A stretch of DNA of 64,000 nt from Paragonimus westermani (taxonomy: Eukaryota; Platyhelminthes; Trematoda; Plagiorchiida; Troglotrematidae), in the NCBI GenBank assembly GCA_008508345.1, contig QNGE01001295.1, positions 105,636-169,635 on the forward strand, given 5' to 3'. Position numbers and translations under genes: made by a program. Below the pieces are notes generated by a model. That model saw only the letters and a list, made by a program, of their open reading frames with translations, was not told the DNA's origin and did not search any database. Of this stretch, positions 1-10,369 are shown one piece after another. The number at the start of each line of letters is the position of its first letter. Positions within the stretch are counted from its first letter, which is position 1.

Positions 1-293
1 TAATACTTCACATTTACCGAGTTTTATTCCTCCTATCCAGTGCCTCCAATTTTCTGCACACTGTTTGGTACACACACCCAACCTTTTTGTTTGATGTTTG
101 AACTATTAACGCTTGTCATTCTCATGCGAGGACCTGTTAACCGTACAATGTTGCCAACTACGCAGCGCGCAATATTTGACTGTAAGCTAGTTTCTGCATA
201 CTCCTCATTCCATTTCCTTTATTTCATACTGATGTCGCCGCTTGTTCTTTCTTTGCAAGAAGCTGTGTAAATTGCTCTTCAGAATAAACGATA

Positions 294-338
<45 letters not shown>
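1..338 (+). mobile_element. 3' end of a non-LTR retrotransposon (tail region)
   Basis: Non-coding stretch that ends in a trinucleotide tail directly before the coding-like start of the next element at about 339. The arrangement (pyrimidine-rich 3' UTR, a short segment with AATAAA-like sequence near 283, then a simple-repeat tail) is what the 3' end of an RTE/CR1-type element looks like in flukes. No open frame of note is present. It is probably an independent insertion immediately upstream of the CR1-like copy, but it could be the leader of that copy. The left boundary lies outside the window. Confidence 0.4.
294..338 (+). repeat. (TAG)15 microsatellite
   Basis: Fifteen uninterrupted TAG units. 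It sits exactly at the junction between the non-coding tail to its left and the coding-like sequence to its right, so it is best read as the simple-repeat tail of a non-LTR element. Perfect repeats of this length are usually length-polymorphic. Confidence 0.9.
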
Positions 339-898
339 AAAATACCAACGGCGAGTCCACAACACCCGAACAATGCCCTAAATCAAAAGTAAGACCTGTG
401 AATTGTTCGCCAGAGCACAGTATTTTGGATTCACATTATAAGAGTAAACCAAAAGAACTTTACAAGCGTCATGAGTCTGGTTTTAAGAACCACATTCTAA
501 GAAACAACTCTTCGCATGTAAGACCGCATAATTTGTTTCCCACTGCTTCCAGGTCAACCTACTACTATACTAGGTCTCAAGGTTACCATCCATTATCCGA
601 TGGCTTCGTAGTAACTCATCCTCCTACCCAAAATATGAGTGCTACCAGGAACCAAGTTCCCAATTTGAATACCCCAGTAAGTTCGTCATCACCTCATTAT
701 CTCAACAACGCAAATGTACACCAAACCAGTCCTTCTTTAGTGCATCCCCCGATATTTCATCAACCGCCACCTGGCCCCCCTACCCAAGTCCCACTCTGCC
801 ATACCTTCATAATGGCACTCTTCCAGCACTTCATATCATGGAGCCAAACCCTCACGACACCCTATCGATTACGAGCAGAAAATCGGTACATTCCTTAA
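339..898 (+). pseudogene. N-terminal/ORF1-like region of CR1-like copy 1
   Basis: Open frame running from the end of the TAG repeat to 898, rich in Ser, Asn, Pro, His and Tyr, with a Pro-rich patch near its end. I do not recognise a domain: there is no zinc knuckle and no PHD-type cysteine pattern. By position it is either the ORF1 product or the non-conserved N-terminal extension before the endonuclease. The endonuclease frame (from 838) overlaps its end in another frame, consistent with a frameshift. The codons before the repeat are repeat-derived, so the true start is unknown. Confidence 0.45.
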
Positions 899-1660
899 AT
901 CAGGCCTTTCCATTTAGTATTTCGCAACCCATTGCCCCGTCTGTCATGAGGTTCTTCGGAAGTTTATCTGCTGTATCTGTTGAAAAGAATTCCGTAAGCT
1001 TATTACTAATGAACGCAAGATCGCTGGTTAGTAAAATGCACATTTTTAAACCCTTTGTCTTTTTATCTGATCCCCATATCATTCTCGAAACTAAGACATG
1101 GTGCTTTCCTGACATCCCAGACAGTCAGATGAGCATCGTGGGATATCACATGTTTCGTTGAGATCGTCTCACAGAACGAGGAGGTGGATGCATCATTTAC
1201 CTGAAAGAGCAATTTTCTGTAGTCACGCTTGATTAGTCTATGCTTCATAAACTCGAGGACTCGTTGTGGTTGATGGTCTCTGTTGGTTCTCGCGAGCTAC
1301 TTAGAGGATGCATCTACAGACCACCTAATGCTGCAAGCAATGATTTGACGGACCTTATGGAGATAATGGATCATGTGTCCAACATGCCTTGTGAACACAA
1401 ACTAATAGGCGGTGGCTTCAACATGCCCATTACCTCCTGACCTCATCCGCTGTTCCAGAAAAACAGACCGAATTCCTTTCATGCATTAACCTGAATAGTT
1501 GGAACCAGCATGTCTCAACATCCCCCAGACAGAGGCTTATATTGGATCTCATATCCACCATAGGTATTTCGTCCGTGAAGATATCCGTTCCACAAAAATT
1601 TCCAGGAAGCGACCACAATGTTGTCAAATGTCTGTTTGATTTCAGTATGGCTAACAAACT
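838..1660 (+). pseudogene. AP-like endonuclease domain of CR1-like copy 1 (broken)
   Basis: The target-nicking endonuclease of the non-LTR element, in several frames. Visible motifs are NARSL (catalytic Asn motif, near 1013), ETKTW (catalytic Glu, near 1090), CIYRPP (near 1312), GGFNMP where GDFN is expected (near 1412) and GSDHNVV (the SDH motif, near 1608). The frame is interrupted by a stop at about 1159, another at about 1234, one at 1438, and frame changes after that. The Asp of the GDFN motif reads Gly, so the nuclease would be inactive even if the frame were open. Family knowledge: this domain nicks DNA to prime reverse transcription. Confidence 0.75.
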
Positions 1661-2107
1661 GACAGTTGTATTCTACCGATCAAATTCATTTATTAAAATG
1701 CCTTTTCCTTCCTACTAAGATCCTTAAATTGGAAAACCTCCTTTTACACATCAGACTCAAGCATAGCGGCCGGAGAATTTATCAGACATCTAACGTTCAC
1801 TAGCGACGTTTTGGCCCCCATTAAATCAAAAAGTGCCGGCTCGTATGTGCGAGGTAGAATCCTTACTGCGAAAGGGACTGACAGACTTGAAATGCTTGAG
1901 TCGAAGTGCGGAAGTACACAAGACTTCTCCCTAGTGACGCAAATGAGCAAAATGTTCGAACGCATAGAACGTCAGACGCAACTCGGTCATCTAACCGAAA
2001 AGAAATCGCGCTGCGCCATGAGCAGGGATAGACGAAACTAGTGCGTCTGATGGGGGGAAATTTTCACGAGGTATCCTACTATAAAAGTTATCACTTCTAA
2101 AGGTAAA

Positions 2108-2723
2108 ATGGTTGTCGATGACCCGGTAGCGATGTGCGAAATCTTCAACTCACATTTCGCCGCCTCGTTTAGAGTAGAAAGCACCACATTATCTGCTAAT
2201 ATCCTTTTGAAAACATGTAAAGCTTCGAATAATGTTCCAATTGATGTTCGAAGTGTTCGTTCACAGTTAGCTATCATTAGGCCCTCAATCCATCCCGGAC
2301 CAGATGGTATCCCACCAATGGTCGTCAAGCAGGCAGGTGAGGATATACCCATCCTCTTACTCAATTTGTTCAACCTATCACTTTTATCCAGCACCTTCCC
2401 CCCTCAGTGGAGAACCTCAATCATTATGCCTCGTCACAAGAGTGGCCCAAAGCAGGACGTTAGTAAATATCGTCCCATCAACCACACGTCAATCTGCTCG
2501 AGAATGTTTGAAAGGATAATAAGGGTACACATAGTCGAGTTCTTAATGACACGGAAACCCTATAAACCTTTCACAGCACTGTTTCCTTGGTAAACGCTCT
2601 TGTATGACATGTCAGCTGGAATTCTCAAACCACACATCGACGTCCGTCGACGCAGCGAACATGCGGTATTTATCAGACTCTTGGATATGCAAAGGGCTTT
2701 TGATTGTGTACCTCATTAGCGCC
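2108..2723 (+). pseudogene. Reverse transcriptase, N-terminal half, CR1-like copy 1
   Basis: Encodes the finger region of a non-LTR RT: PGPDGIPPMVV (near 2297), a segment around PPQWRTSIIMPRHKSGP (near 2400), SKYRPIN (near 2463) and RMFERII (near 2500). A stop at 2591 breaks the frame; after it, in shifted frame, DMQRAFDCVPH (near 2690) is RT motif A with its catalytic Asp. The gypsy element interrupts the RT ten or so bases after motif A. The remainder of the RT resumes at 7464. Confidence 0.85.
2719..2723 (+). repeat. Left target-site duplication GCGCC of the gypsy element
   Basis: GCGCC lies directly before the left LTR and again directly after the right LTR (7464-7468). The second CR1-like copy has the same stretch once, uninterrupted, at 15906-15910, which confirms that this is a 5-bp duplication made at insertion. 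Confidence 0.85.
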
Positions 2724-2998
2724 TGTTGTGCTTACTGGTGCGGCAAAACGACACTGGGAAAACGAGTACTGTATTGACAGTCGCAAGCGTGAAAGTGAAC
2801 AAGCGTGTGAATGAACCAACGCGCAAACAGTGGCCTTCCGGCCGCGGTACACGATTGGTAGTTACACAACAGCGTATTACAAAGCAACCAATCATGTGCA
2901 TGATTCAGCAAGTGTGAACACATGTCAATCGATCAGTTTGGTCGGGCGGAACAAAGCAGGTGGTAATGAATGTGAAACAGTTCGCCCGCCATGTTACA
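2724..2998 (-). repeat. 3' LTR of the Mag-like gypsy element
   Basis: About 275 bp, nearly identical to 7192-7463. Read on the minus strand it starts TGTAACATGG and ends GCACAACA, so it has the usual TG...CA ends. It differs from the other LTR at about five positions (for example near 2728, 2732, 2836 and 2913-2916). Confidence 0.9.
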
Positions 2999-3022
2999 TC
3001 CCTCCGTTTAAAAGGGGTTATT
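2999..3022 (-). other. Polypurine tract region of the gypsy element
   Basis: On the minus strand the bases directly before the 3' LTR read AACGGAGGGA, preceded by an A/C-rich run. A purine-rich stretch at exactly this place is the primer for plus-strand DNA synthesis in LTR elements. Confidence 0.7.
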
Positions 3023-3026
3023 ACAC

Positions 3027-3956
3027 CTAAGACTTTTGACTGGGTTTAATGGACAACTGTTGGACTGGTGGCCGTGTACATTTCGCCTGTTTACACTCAA
3101 AATGATTTATAGTTTCTTGTGCAACATCTCTTTCCGGAGTTTCCAGCTCTGGTGTTGGCAATTCAAATGTGTCTAGCAGTATATCCAACAGTAGTTGATT
3201 TGCTTTTTCCGTATACCGGTGCTGGATATGGTTCACATGACGAACGTTCGTTCCAGATTGAGTTTGAACTTGATACATGACAGAACCGATGCGTCTCATA
3301 ACTCTACTCGGAATCCAGGATCTCTGGTGGGGGCTTGCGTTCATAATGTATATTAAACCCCCTGGTTTAAAGACGCGTTTATTTTGTGAACGGTTGCTGT
3401 GATTTTTACCACCGTCCCGACTACACATGTTGGCGTTTGGTTTTGATGGTAACGTCAAATCTAGGGGCGTTCTAATTCGTCTACCCAAGAAGGCTTCTGC
3501 TGGTGATTTCCCTTCCGGACCGGAGAAGTTAGGGGTTGATCTATAATTGCGCAAGGAAGTATTTAACAGGTCAGGGACAGTTCCTTCTCCTTGCAGTTTC
3601 TGAAGAGCTCTTTTGAACGTGTCCAAAAACCGCTCCACCTGTCCATTGGATTGTGGATGATATACAGGTATGTGTATCAACTGTGTTCCCATTGCTTTGA
3701 AAAAGTTGACAAATGCCATGGAGAAATTTGGTCCGTTATCGGATACAATGCTTTCTGGGACTTCAAACTGAGAGAACAGCTGACCTAGCGCAGTGACGGT
3801 GGTAGAAGTGAAAGCAAGTGACATCGGGATAACTTCGGACCATTTGGAATGCGCGGCGACAAAAACAAAATAGTATTCACCGTTAAGAGGCCCAGCAACA
3901 TCAATGTGAATACGTGTCCAGGGACCTTTTGGTTCCGGCCAGGGAATCGCGTTCAC
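3027..3956 (-). pseudogene. Integrase core and C-terminal region of the gypsy element
   Basis: Open frame of 309 codons that inserts retroelement DNA into the host genome. All three catalytic acids are visible: Asp19 (IHIDVAGP), Asp73 (VSDNGPNF) and Glu108 (PQSNGQVERF), giving the D,D35E spacing. The C-terminal part (WIPSRVMRRIG, then MYQVQ) resembles the GPY/F module of gypsy integrases. The apparent Met is not the real start: integrase is normally fused to RT/RNase H, and the join (3957-4045) holds stops at 4043-4045 and 4010-4012 and a frame change. The zinc-binding His pair (LHVGH) is in the upstream frame and the Cys pair (CESCE) lies in the broken join. Confidence 0.9.
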
Positions 3957-4042
3957 TCTGGCGGCACTTTTGCTGCCAGTTCGCAGCTTTCACAACTCCG
4001 TACCGTCGATTATATGTCCTGGTCAATTCCGGGCCAGAACAT

Positions 4043-5704
4043 CTAGCTATGTGAAATCGCCTTCATGCTTGTCACGCCTGGATGTCCAACGTGTAACTGA
4101 CGTAGTATCGCCGATCGCAGAGGTGCCGGTATCACCACACGACCTCTAATCATGACACAACCATGCAAAATTGTCAGTGCGTCCCGTCTGCGGTAGAAGG
4201 GTATAATATCTGCTCCTACTGAATTATTGGGCCAACCGACTCGCAGATATGTCAAGACACGCTGCAAAGCACGATCGAATTTCATTGCTTCTTTTATTTG
4301 CAAAAATGTAACCGGCAAATGGCGAATGGAGTCTGATAACACATATCGGACGTCGGCATCCACATTAATTGATGCAATGACAGTATCTTCTGGTATTCTA
4401 GTGCTCATCTTCTGAGAGATCAACCGAGATAATGCATCTGCATGCCCAAAATCACCAGTTCTCACATATTTGATAGTAAAATCATAACTCATAAGCGTGA
4501 GAGCCCATCGCTGAAGTCGATTTGCCGTATGCACGGGAATACCTTTAGCAGCACCAAATATAGATAACAGTGGCTTATGATCAGTGCATAATGAGAACCT
4601 GCGACCGAGAAGCATTTTGTGAAACTTTTTGACCGCGTAAACCAAAGCGAGACCCTCTTTCTCAATTTGGCTGTAGTTTCTCTCTGCCGATGTAAGGGTG
4701 CGTGAGACGTGCGAAACTGCCTTATGATGTCCATCTGGGAATTGATGAAGTATGACGGCGCCAATGCCATATTCCGAGGCGTCTGCTGCGACAATTATGG
4801 GAAGATTTGGATTGTAATGCGTCAAAAGAAGGTCGGATAGCAGCACTTGTTTAATGCGTTCAAATGAGCTCTGACAAGCATTGGACCATACCCACTCCGA
4901 ATTAATCTGTAGGAGTTTGTTTAGTGGAGCACGCAAATCGTGCATGTTAGGCACAAAATTGTTGTAATAGTTGACTAATCCCAAGAACGATTGTAGGGCA
5001 GTCTTATCCTTTGGATCTGGGAGCGTAGCAATAACAGTAATTTTGTCTGGATCCGGTAGACGACCTGTTTCATCAATGATGTAACCAAGGTACCTTATAT
5101 TGGAGAGCATGATTTCACATTTTTCTATTCGTAGCGTAAAGCCGTAGTCTCGGATACGCTGGAAAACAGTATGTAAATGCTGGATATGATCATCAACAGA
5201 TGAACTGACTATGATAATGTCGTCCATGTAAGCCATGGTATATGGTATATCAGACAACATAATGTCCATTATCTCCTGAAAAATCGCCGAGGCGCACTTC
5301 ACTCCGAAAGGCAACCTGTTATATTGGTACAGCCCACGATGCGTATTAATCGTCAATAGTTCTTCACATTTATCATCAATCTCAACTTGGGGATAGGCAT
5401 CGGGTAAGTCAATCTTCGAGAATACTCTCTCACCATTAAGCCGAGCAAACGAGTCTTCCGGACTCGGAAGTGGGTACTGATGCGTTTCCAGTGGGTTATT
5501 CAATCCTGTAGAAAAATCACCACACAAGCGCACACCTCCGTTCGCCTTCCTGGCTACCACAATGGGATCTGCCCAAGTTGAATAACTAACCCGCTGAAGT
5601 ACCCCTGCTCGCTCTAATCTGTCGAACTCTGCATTTATTGTCGCCGTTGCTGAGAAGGGCGCTGGTCGTTTAAGATGAAACCCAGGTGTGCTTCTGGGTT
5701 TCAA
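4043..5704 (-). pseudogene. Reverse transcriptase, RNase H and start of integrase of the gypsy element
   Basis: Frame of 553 codons. RT occupies about residues 20-215, with motif A KIDLPDAY (Asp99), LPFGVKCASAIFQ near 131, and the active-site box YMDD at 159-162 (many gypsy elements have YLDD or YIDD). RNase H spans about 300-430 with Asp308 (AADAS), Glu348, Asp375 (TDHKPL) and Asp423 (HADALSR), so its four acidic residues are all present. The end reaches the first part of the integrase zinc domain (LHVGHPG) before a TAG stop. Upstream, the protease-RT link continues in another frame at 5705-5893. RT and RNase H look intact; the polyprotein as a whole is not. Confidence 0.92.
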
Positions 5705-5893
5705 TTATGAAACCCCTTTTGCTTTGGTGCATAAACTAAGGTTTCCTGTAAAGAGATCGGAGTATGTATTTTGCAAAACTTGGACAACTTCCGAGCGCTT
5801 ATGAGAGACGATGGATGCAACGTCATACGATACTGTGTCAGAGGGTTGATTGGGGGGCCACAAATAGAGTTGAACGATACATTCCACATTCAA
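5705..5893 (-). pseudogene. Protease-RT linker segment of the gypsy element
   Basis: Short minus-strand frame ending YSDLFTGNLSLCTKAKG, which is the segment that precedes the RT fingers in Mag-type elements. It runs into a stop where the RT frame begins in another phase, so a small frame change lies at about 5700-5715. Between it and the protease (5894-5986) no frame is kept open. Confidence 0.7.
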
Positions 5894-5986
5894 CTTTTGA
5901 ATTTAATCAATACCCAATAAATTAAGGCTGTCAGATGGTGAAATAAAACAAACACCCGAACAACGGGAGTCACGAAATGAAAATTC

Positions 5987-6388
5987 TCAGTGGAACTCAC
6001 TTAGGAACTGTATTTGATCATCATTAGCGTTTCGTGCTACGCGCTTCGTGTGAAAGTATGTTGGTTTCCCAATAGCTTCACAATCTTCCCTCGATGCGAT
6101 CGTGCTATATGAGGCGGTGTCGATCTGCAATGTCACAGGAAACCCGTTGATGAAAACAGTCACATATTTCCTCAGCTGCGAAAGATAAGGTCCTTCCGTC
6201 GCAAACACAATGTTAGACTGTCTTCTCTCACGATTGCCTGCTGGTTTGGGTATGAAATTCCGGTTATGGAAACAATGGTTTTCTTTGAGGCCATAGTGAC
6301 TGCACAGTCGACATTGATGGGAACGGAATGGACAAAATCGAACATAGTGCCATTGTCCACAATTCCAGCAGGCCGTCGGTGGCCCCAT
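5987..6388 (-). pseudogene. Nucleocapsid zinc knuckles and aspartic protease of the gypsy element
   Basis: Frame of 133 codons. Residues 7-19 form one knuckle (Cys7, Cys10, His14, Cys19; CX2CX3HX4C). Residues 26-39 form a second knuckle, with Cys26, Cys29 and Cys39 in place but Leu34 where the His should be. The protease follows, with its active-site box LQIDTAS (Asp90-Thr-Ala); DTA instead of DTG/DSG occurs in this lineage. The frame ends soon after the flap region, without the ILG-like motif expected further on, so the protease is truncated by a frame change near 5990. Confidence 0.85.
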
Positions 6389-6406
6389 CGGTCCTCTGGT
6401 GTGTTG

Positions 6407-7018
6407 TTATGTACTGTTTCTGGTAATCTTATCGACAAACAGATCGTCTTGATGCTCTTGTCTACCCTGAACCATCTGTGTGTCCTTCTTGAGGTTTACA
6501 AGGCGTAAGTGCTCAGCCGTTAGCTTCTGCACCGAGGGTTCTATCATAATGTCAAGTTTCCCTGGAAGTCTGGTGCGAATATCTGCATCAGCTCGCGACG
6601 TAAGTCCCACAACAAAGACAAGGCTTTTAAACTGATCTGAAGTAAGTTTCTGAATCTGGAGGCGTTCGCATTCCTTGTTAACTCTTCCGGCATACGTGAC
6701 TATGTCTCTATCGGGTTATCTGTTCAGTTTAAGACATTTATATCGAATGTTGAACAGGGGTGTGCGCTCACCAAAAATGATGCTGAAATTTGCGACTGTG
6801 TCTTTAAGTTTGAAATCCTGAGGATGTTTAGATAACACATATTTGCAGTATTGCGTGTGCTCCATTGTGCCCGGTTTTTGCACTAATAAACGCACTTGAG
6901 CTGCGTCACTCAACTCAGATCCATCAACCAGAAAAATATCTTCGTAACGATTGTACCACGTCGTAAATGTGATTCCATTATCCGGATCATATCGGAAATC
7001 TTGAATGGATGCACCCAC
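6407..7018 (-). pseudogene. Gag of the gypsy element (two frames)
   Basis: The first 100 codons (7018-6716) read like the conserved Gag of Mag-type elements: FRYDPDNGITFTTWYNRYED at residues 7-26, then DAAQVRLLVQKPG and a FGERTPLFNIRYKCLKL segment. A stop and a frame change at about 6716 move the rest into another frame (6610-6407), which leads into the knuckle region. Gag packages the element RNA into particles. The Met at 7018 follows a leader of about 170 bases after the 5' LTR, a plausible true start. Confidence 0.8.
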
Positions 7019-7173
7019 GGTTTATTTCAGCTCTGATTCGCTCTTGGCTTCTTTCTTGATTTGTCCGAACGATTTTAACTTGGCCAACACCGAGTCCATA
7101 AGTTTTGTACGTAGTAATGCCTGCGCTCAAAGAGCCTTCTCCTGATCATGTGTGAGATCGAGTGATACATATT

Positions 7174-7191
7174 CCACCTCCGTCGCCAAAT
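7174..7191 (-). other. Primer-binding site region of the gypsy element
   Basis: On the minus strand the 5' LTR ends in ACA and is followed by TTTGGCGACGGAGG. A TGG within three bases of the LTR end is the hallmark of a site pairing with the CCA end of a tRNA primer. I cannot tell which tRNA. Confidence 0.55.
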
Positions 7192-7463
7192 GTTTTGTTT
7201 ACTGGTGCGGCAAAACGACACTGGGAAAACGAGTACTGTATTGACAGTCGCAAGCGTGAAAGTGAACAAGCGTGTGAATGAACCAACGCGCAAACAGTGA
7301 CCTTCCGGCCGCGGTACACGATTGGTAGTTACACAACAGCGTATTACAAAGCAACCAATCATGTGCATGATTCAGCAAGTATTAACACATGTCAATCGAT
7401 CAGTTTGGTCGGGCGGAACAAAGCAGGTGGTAATGAATGTGAAACAGTTCGCCCGCCATGTTA
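7192..7463 (-). repeat. 5' LTR of the Mag-like gypsy element
   Basis: About 272 bp, the partner of 2724-2998. On the minus strand its outer end reads TAACATGG where the other LTR reads TGTAACATGG, so the two terminal bases (TG) are missing; the target duplication GCGCC abuts directly. Confidence 0.9.
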
Positions 7464-7468
7464 GCGCC
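7464..7468 (+). repeat. Right target-site duplication GCGCC
   Basis: Matches 2719-2723 and the single uninterrupted copy at 15906-15910 in the second CR1-like element. Confidence 0.85.
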
Positions 7469-7589
7469 CCTGATCAGAATATCATCGTTTGGCATACAAG
7501 ATTCCCTGTATAGCTGGCTGTCGTTATACCTTGGAAATGGCGTTGAAACAGACAAAATAGGGTAGCACTACTCAACACCAAAACCAGTG

Positions 7590-8480
7590 ACTAATGGGGT
7601 GGTCCAAGAAAGCGTTCCGGGTCCGTTGCTCTCCTTAATGTACATAAATGACCTATACGATGTTATTAGATACGACAATCCCTTTCTGTTTGCTGACGAT
7701 ATAAAAATCGTCCCGCTAGCACAGTAACATCGATTTCTGTCTACAAAATATACAGCAGGACCTAGCGTCATTGCAGTTGTGGTGCAGAACATGGCTGATG
7801 TCGTTCTCAACAAACAAATCGAACATCATCGCTTATGCTCATGAATTACCTCATGGCTCCATCTCACTAGATAGTTGTAATATTGATACAGCCACTTTGG
7901 TCAGAGATCTAGGAACACAGTACTCATACTCCTCCAATTTCTCTGGACGAGTATGCTTCCAGGTAGCAAAAACTAGAACAATAGGCTGTATCAAAAAGAC
8001 GTTCAGTCTACCAGCTGCGAAGCTGATGCTCTACGAAATGTGTGCTCGGCCTCAACTTGAGTATTGCACTTTCATTTACTGTCATCTACGCAAGCCTGAT
8101 AAGCTTGTGTTGGAAAACCTTCAACGATCGTTTACCAAAAGCTTATTAGTATATTTCTCTTGGCTCACCTACAGACAGCGCTGTGAAAAACTTGGTATTG
8201 ATCCACTTTCGCTGCATAGGCTAAGGTTGAACCTGACGCTGCTGTATAAACTCATACATACGGATGTGATTACCACAGCGCTTAACATCCATTTACAACA
8301 CAGCCCTCCATATAGCCTAAGAAGTAAGGGTTCCAACTTACCAACCCTGATATCCCGGAAACATATACGTGCAAACTTCGTCCTCGTAAAGTAGTCCTAC
8401 ATTTGGAATAAACTTCCAAATGAAGTCCGAGCCGGTAACAACACAGCGTTTTTAAAAAGGTTTGGACAGCTATCTTAAGT
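7590..8480 (+). pseudogene. Reverse transcriptase, C-terminal half, CR1-like copy 1
   Basis: After an unreadable segment (7464-7590) the RT resumes with a degenerate motif B (ESVPGPLLSLMYINDL near 7606) and the active-site box FADD (7689-7700). A stop at about 7726 and a frame change follow. The long frame 7771-8394 covers the thumb and C-terminal region (MSFSTNKSNII, ARPQLEYC, a Leu-rich stretch, RSKGSNLPT), then a stop at 8392-8394 splits off the closing segment SYIWNKLPNEVRAG, typical of the C-terminus in this group. At least two stops and one frame change make it non-functional. Confidence 0.85.
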
Positions 8481-9500
8481 TGACAAACACAATGTCTGCC
8501 TTCAAACTCTCTGTATCACCTGATGACATTTTCGAGTGTGGTCCGAGAAACATTTAGCCGTCAGATGCGTAGTAAGCAGATAACCACCCCGCTTTCTAAC
8601 GCCCATCGAAATGTGAACGTGGCGCAGAACGACGTCACGTAAGCTTTAGTTATCAAACGCTCATTTCATGCGGCCCTCCAAACCGTCGACTTAATTTAAA
8701 TTGAGTCGACGGAGATCTCCGTATGCCCGAATAAATCTCGAGTACATAGCAAAATGCCACAACAAACAATAGATAGGGTTATAGATCCTTATAATCATTG
8801 CAAAACTAATGATATCGTACAAGTTCTTCGTCAAAAAATTCCGTTAGCACATTGTTTGTCACAGTAAATGTAATAACCTCACATTTTCTCATCTAACGTG
8901 TGGAATTACATTCTCCCTCCCGATCCTTATATTGTCCACTGAGCGAGGAACTTTTTCTACGGCGGATGGGCGCACGGAACCTGTTCTTAGCTAGTCGGTT
9001 CGCGAGATGTTGAACCTTTCGACGGTTCCGTGGAATCGACGGAACCCTGCGTTGGATTCTGCCCAATCGTTCGCTGGATTTCGGGAATTTCCACCCTGCC
9101 TCGCCAAAGCCGACCTATCTTAAAATTTTTCGGACTCTACTCCTTTCTCCTAATGACAGAACACTTCAATGATGCGTTCGAACATTCTTCCAGTAGTGAC
9201 CTTTAACCATTCAGAAATTTGCCCATTCCACGACCTTGTAGAACGTAAGTTAGCGTAACATCCCATTTTTGCGACTGAATCTGTGAAGCGAACAAACCGT
9301 CCCCTCTTCTGTTGCGCGCGTCAAAGTTTTCTTAAACCACATTCATTTGCCTTTTGACCACGTCCTTCTCGATGAAGGGCTTCACGTTCATGCTACTAAT
9401 TACTTATTCATTTTTGCACGGGTTGTGAATACCTGTAGTGATCGCGCATAACCCAGCGTGCTTCTAACATATGCGTTGTGGTATATATTCTCATTGTGAA

Positions 9501-9800
9501 CTGAGTATCTTGAAATTTCTTATGCACCTAATTAGAACGTGAATCAACAAGCTGCTTCTTCAGAAATCTTCGAGCCCGTCTAATGCTCACATACACAAAG
9601 AATCTGATGACTTGAGAAGACCAGTTATTTAACCAACATTAGAAATCTCAAACTAATTTTCGAAAGCTTGGCAGAGGAATTTCGTTCAGATGGTCGAAAG
9701 AAGAGTCATGCAATGTGGTATCAACTTATCAATATTTTGTAACCAATTAATACCTTTGAGGAGTCCTGACAGTGAGAACTTCCTGTGACCATCTACTATC
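9501..9800 (+). other. No feature seen
   Basis: AT-rich sequence without an open frame, repeat or motif that I recognise. Confidence 0.5.
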
Positions 9801-10007
9801 TCAAGCGCTCCTGTGGTGGCGAGTGTGCTTACTGACGTGGAAGACGTGGAGGAAAAGTTGACAAGGTTGAGAAATCACTACGCGGCGAGGCCAGCTGATG
9901 TTTATCGGGCATCACCGGTACCATTAACTGAGGTCCTCATAAGCTTTTCGGACCGTTTGTTTAGCACACAGTTAGTGAAACTAGATAATAGCTGGAATGG
10001 AAGATGA
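9790..10007 (+). other. Unrecognised coding-like stretch
   Basis: A frame rich in charged residues (EDVEEKLTRLRNHYAARP, then PLTEVLISFSDRLF) ends at a TGA at 10005-10007. It has a protein-like composition and could be an exon or an old retroelement frame. It is in a different phase from the stretch at 10370-11000. I recognise no family. Confidence 0.2.
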
Positions 10008-10369
10008 CTGCGATTACCACTGTTTATGCAAGCTAGCGATAAGGGGACTCTAAGGACTGTCTATCTGTTTTTCTTCGTCTATCTTGCTGAAACTAATGAA
10101 GAGGACACTCGGGGAAAAGTTTTCGAACCACTTCACGGAGAGTGGGCTCATACAAGTTCAGTAGCTTGAGTTTGTGGGGTGCCAGTGTTGTAAAACAACG
10201 TTGATATTGATCCTTGATAAATTCTGAATCGTTCAGGTAATGTGGAAAAGCGAAGGTCCGCTACTCGACTTCTCACAAGGCCTTTGACTTGGTTAGCCTT
10301 AGGATTTTTCTGAAGAAACTCAAAGCATTCTGGTTGAAGATGTCCTGTCAAGTTAAATGATGAAGAAGA

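Larger units (their letters stand above)
339..2723 (+). mobile_element. CR1/Jockey-like non-LTR retrotransposon, copy 1, 5' part
   Basis: Left half of a decayed non-LTR element whose right half continues after the gypsy insertion (7464-9500). In order it holds a Pro/Ser/Asn-rich N-terminal frame (about 340-898), an AP-type endonuclease (838-1660) and the first part of the reverse transcriptase (2108-2723). The coding frame is broken by several stops and frame changes, so the element is dead. Its last five bases (GCGCC, 2719-2723) are the left target duplication of the gypsy element. A second copy at 14590-18660 shows the uninterrupted order. Assignment to the CR1/Jockey group rests on domain order and RT motifs; the exact clade is an inference. 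Confidence 0.75.
2724..7463 (-). mobile_element. Ty3/gypsy LTR retrotransposon, Mag-like lineage, nested in a non-LTR element
   Basis: Element of about 4.7 kb on the minus strand. Order in its own sense: 5' LTR (7192-7463), primer-binding region, gag (7018 down to 6407), zinc knuckles and protease (6388-5987), RT and RNase H (5704-4043), integrase (to 3027), polypurine tract, 3' LTR (2998-2724). It is flanked by GCGCC target duplications and sits inside the RT of CR1-like copy 1. The two LTRs differ at only about five positions, which suggests a fairly recent insertion, yet the coding region carries stops and frame changes between protease and RT and between RT and integrase. The Mag-like assignment rests on the gag and RT wording (double knuckle, DTAS protease, RT with YMDD) and is an inference. 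Confidence 0.9.
7464..9500 (+). mobile_element. CR1/Jockey-like non-LTR retrotransposon, copy 1, 3' part
   Basis: Continues the element split at 2723. It starts with the rest of the RT (7464-8480) and ends in a long 3' UTR (8481 to about 9500). The UTR aligns by eye with 17522-18660, including the closing segment GCATAACCC(A)GCGTGCTTCT near 9447 and 18603. No simple-repeat tail is obvious here; the right boundary is set where the similarity to copy 2 fades. Confidence 0.75.

Noticed and set aside
242..340. Poly-Val tract predicted from the (TAG)n repeat
   Set aside because: Produced by reading a microsatellite; there is no reason to think that it is translated.
1144..1170. Minus-strand CGAAAC near a CTGTGAG string, hammerhead-like
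   Set aside because: The first core strand does not fit CUGANGA and the stretch is part of the endonuclease coding region.
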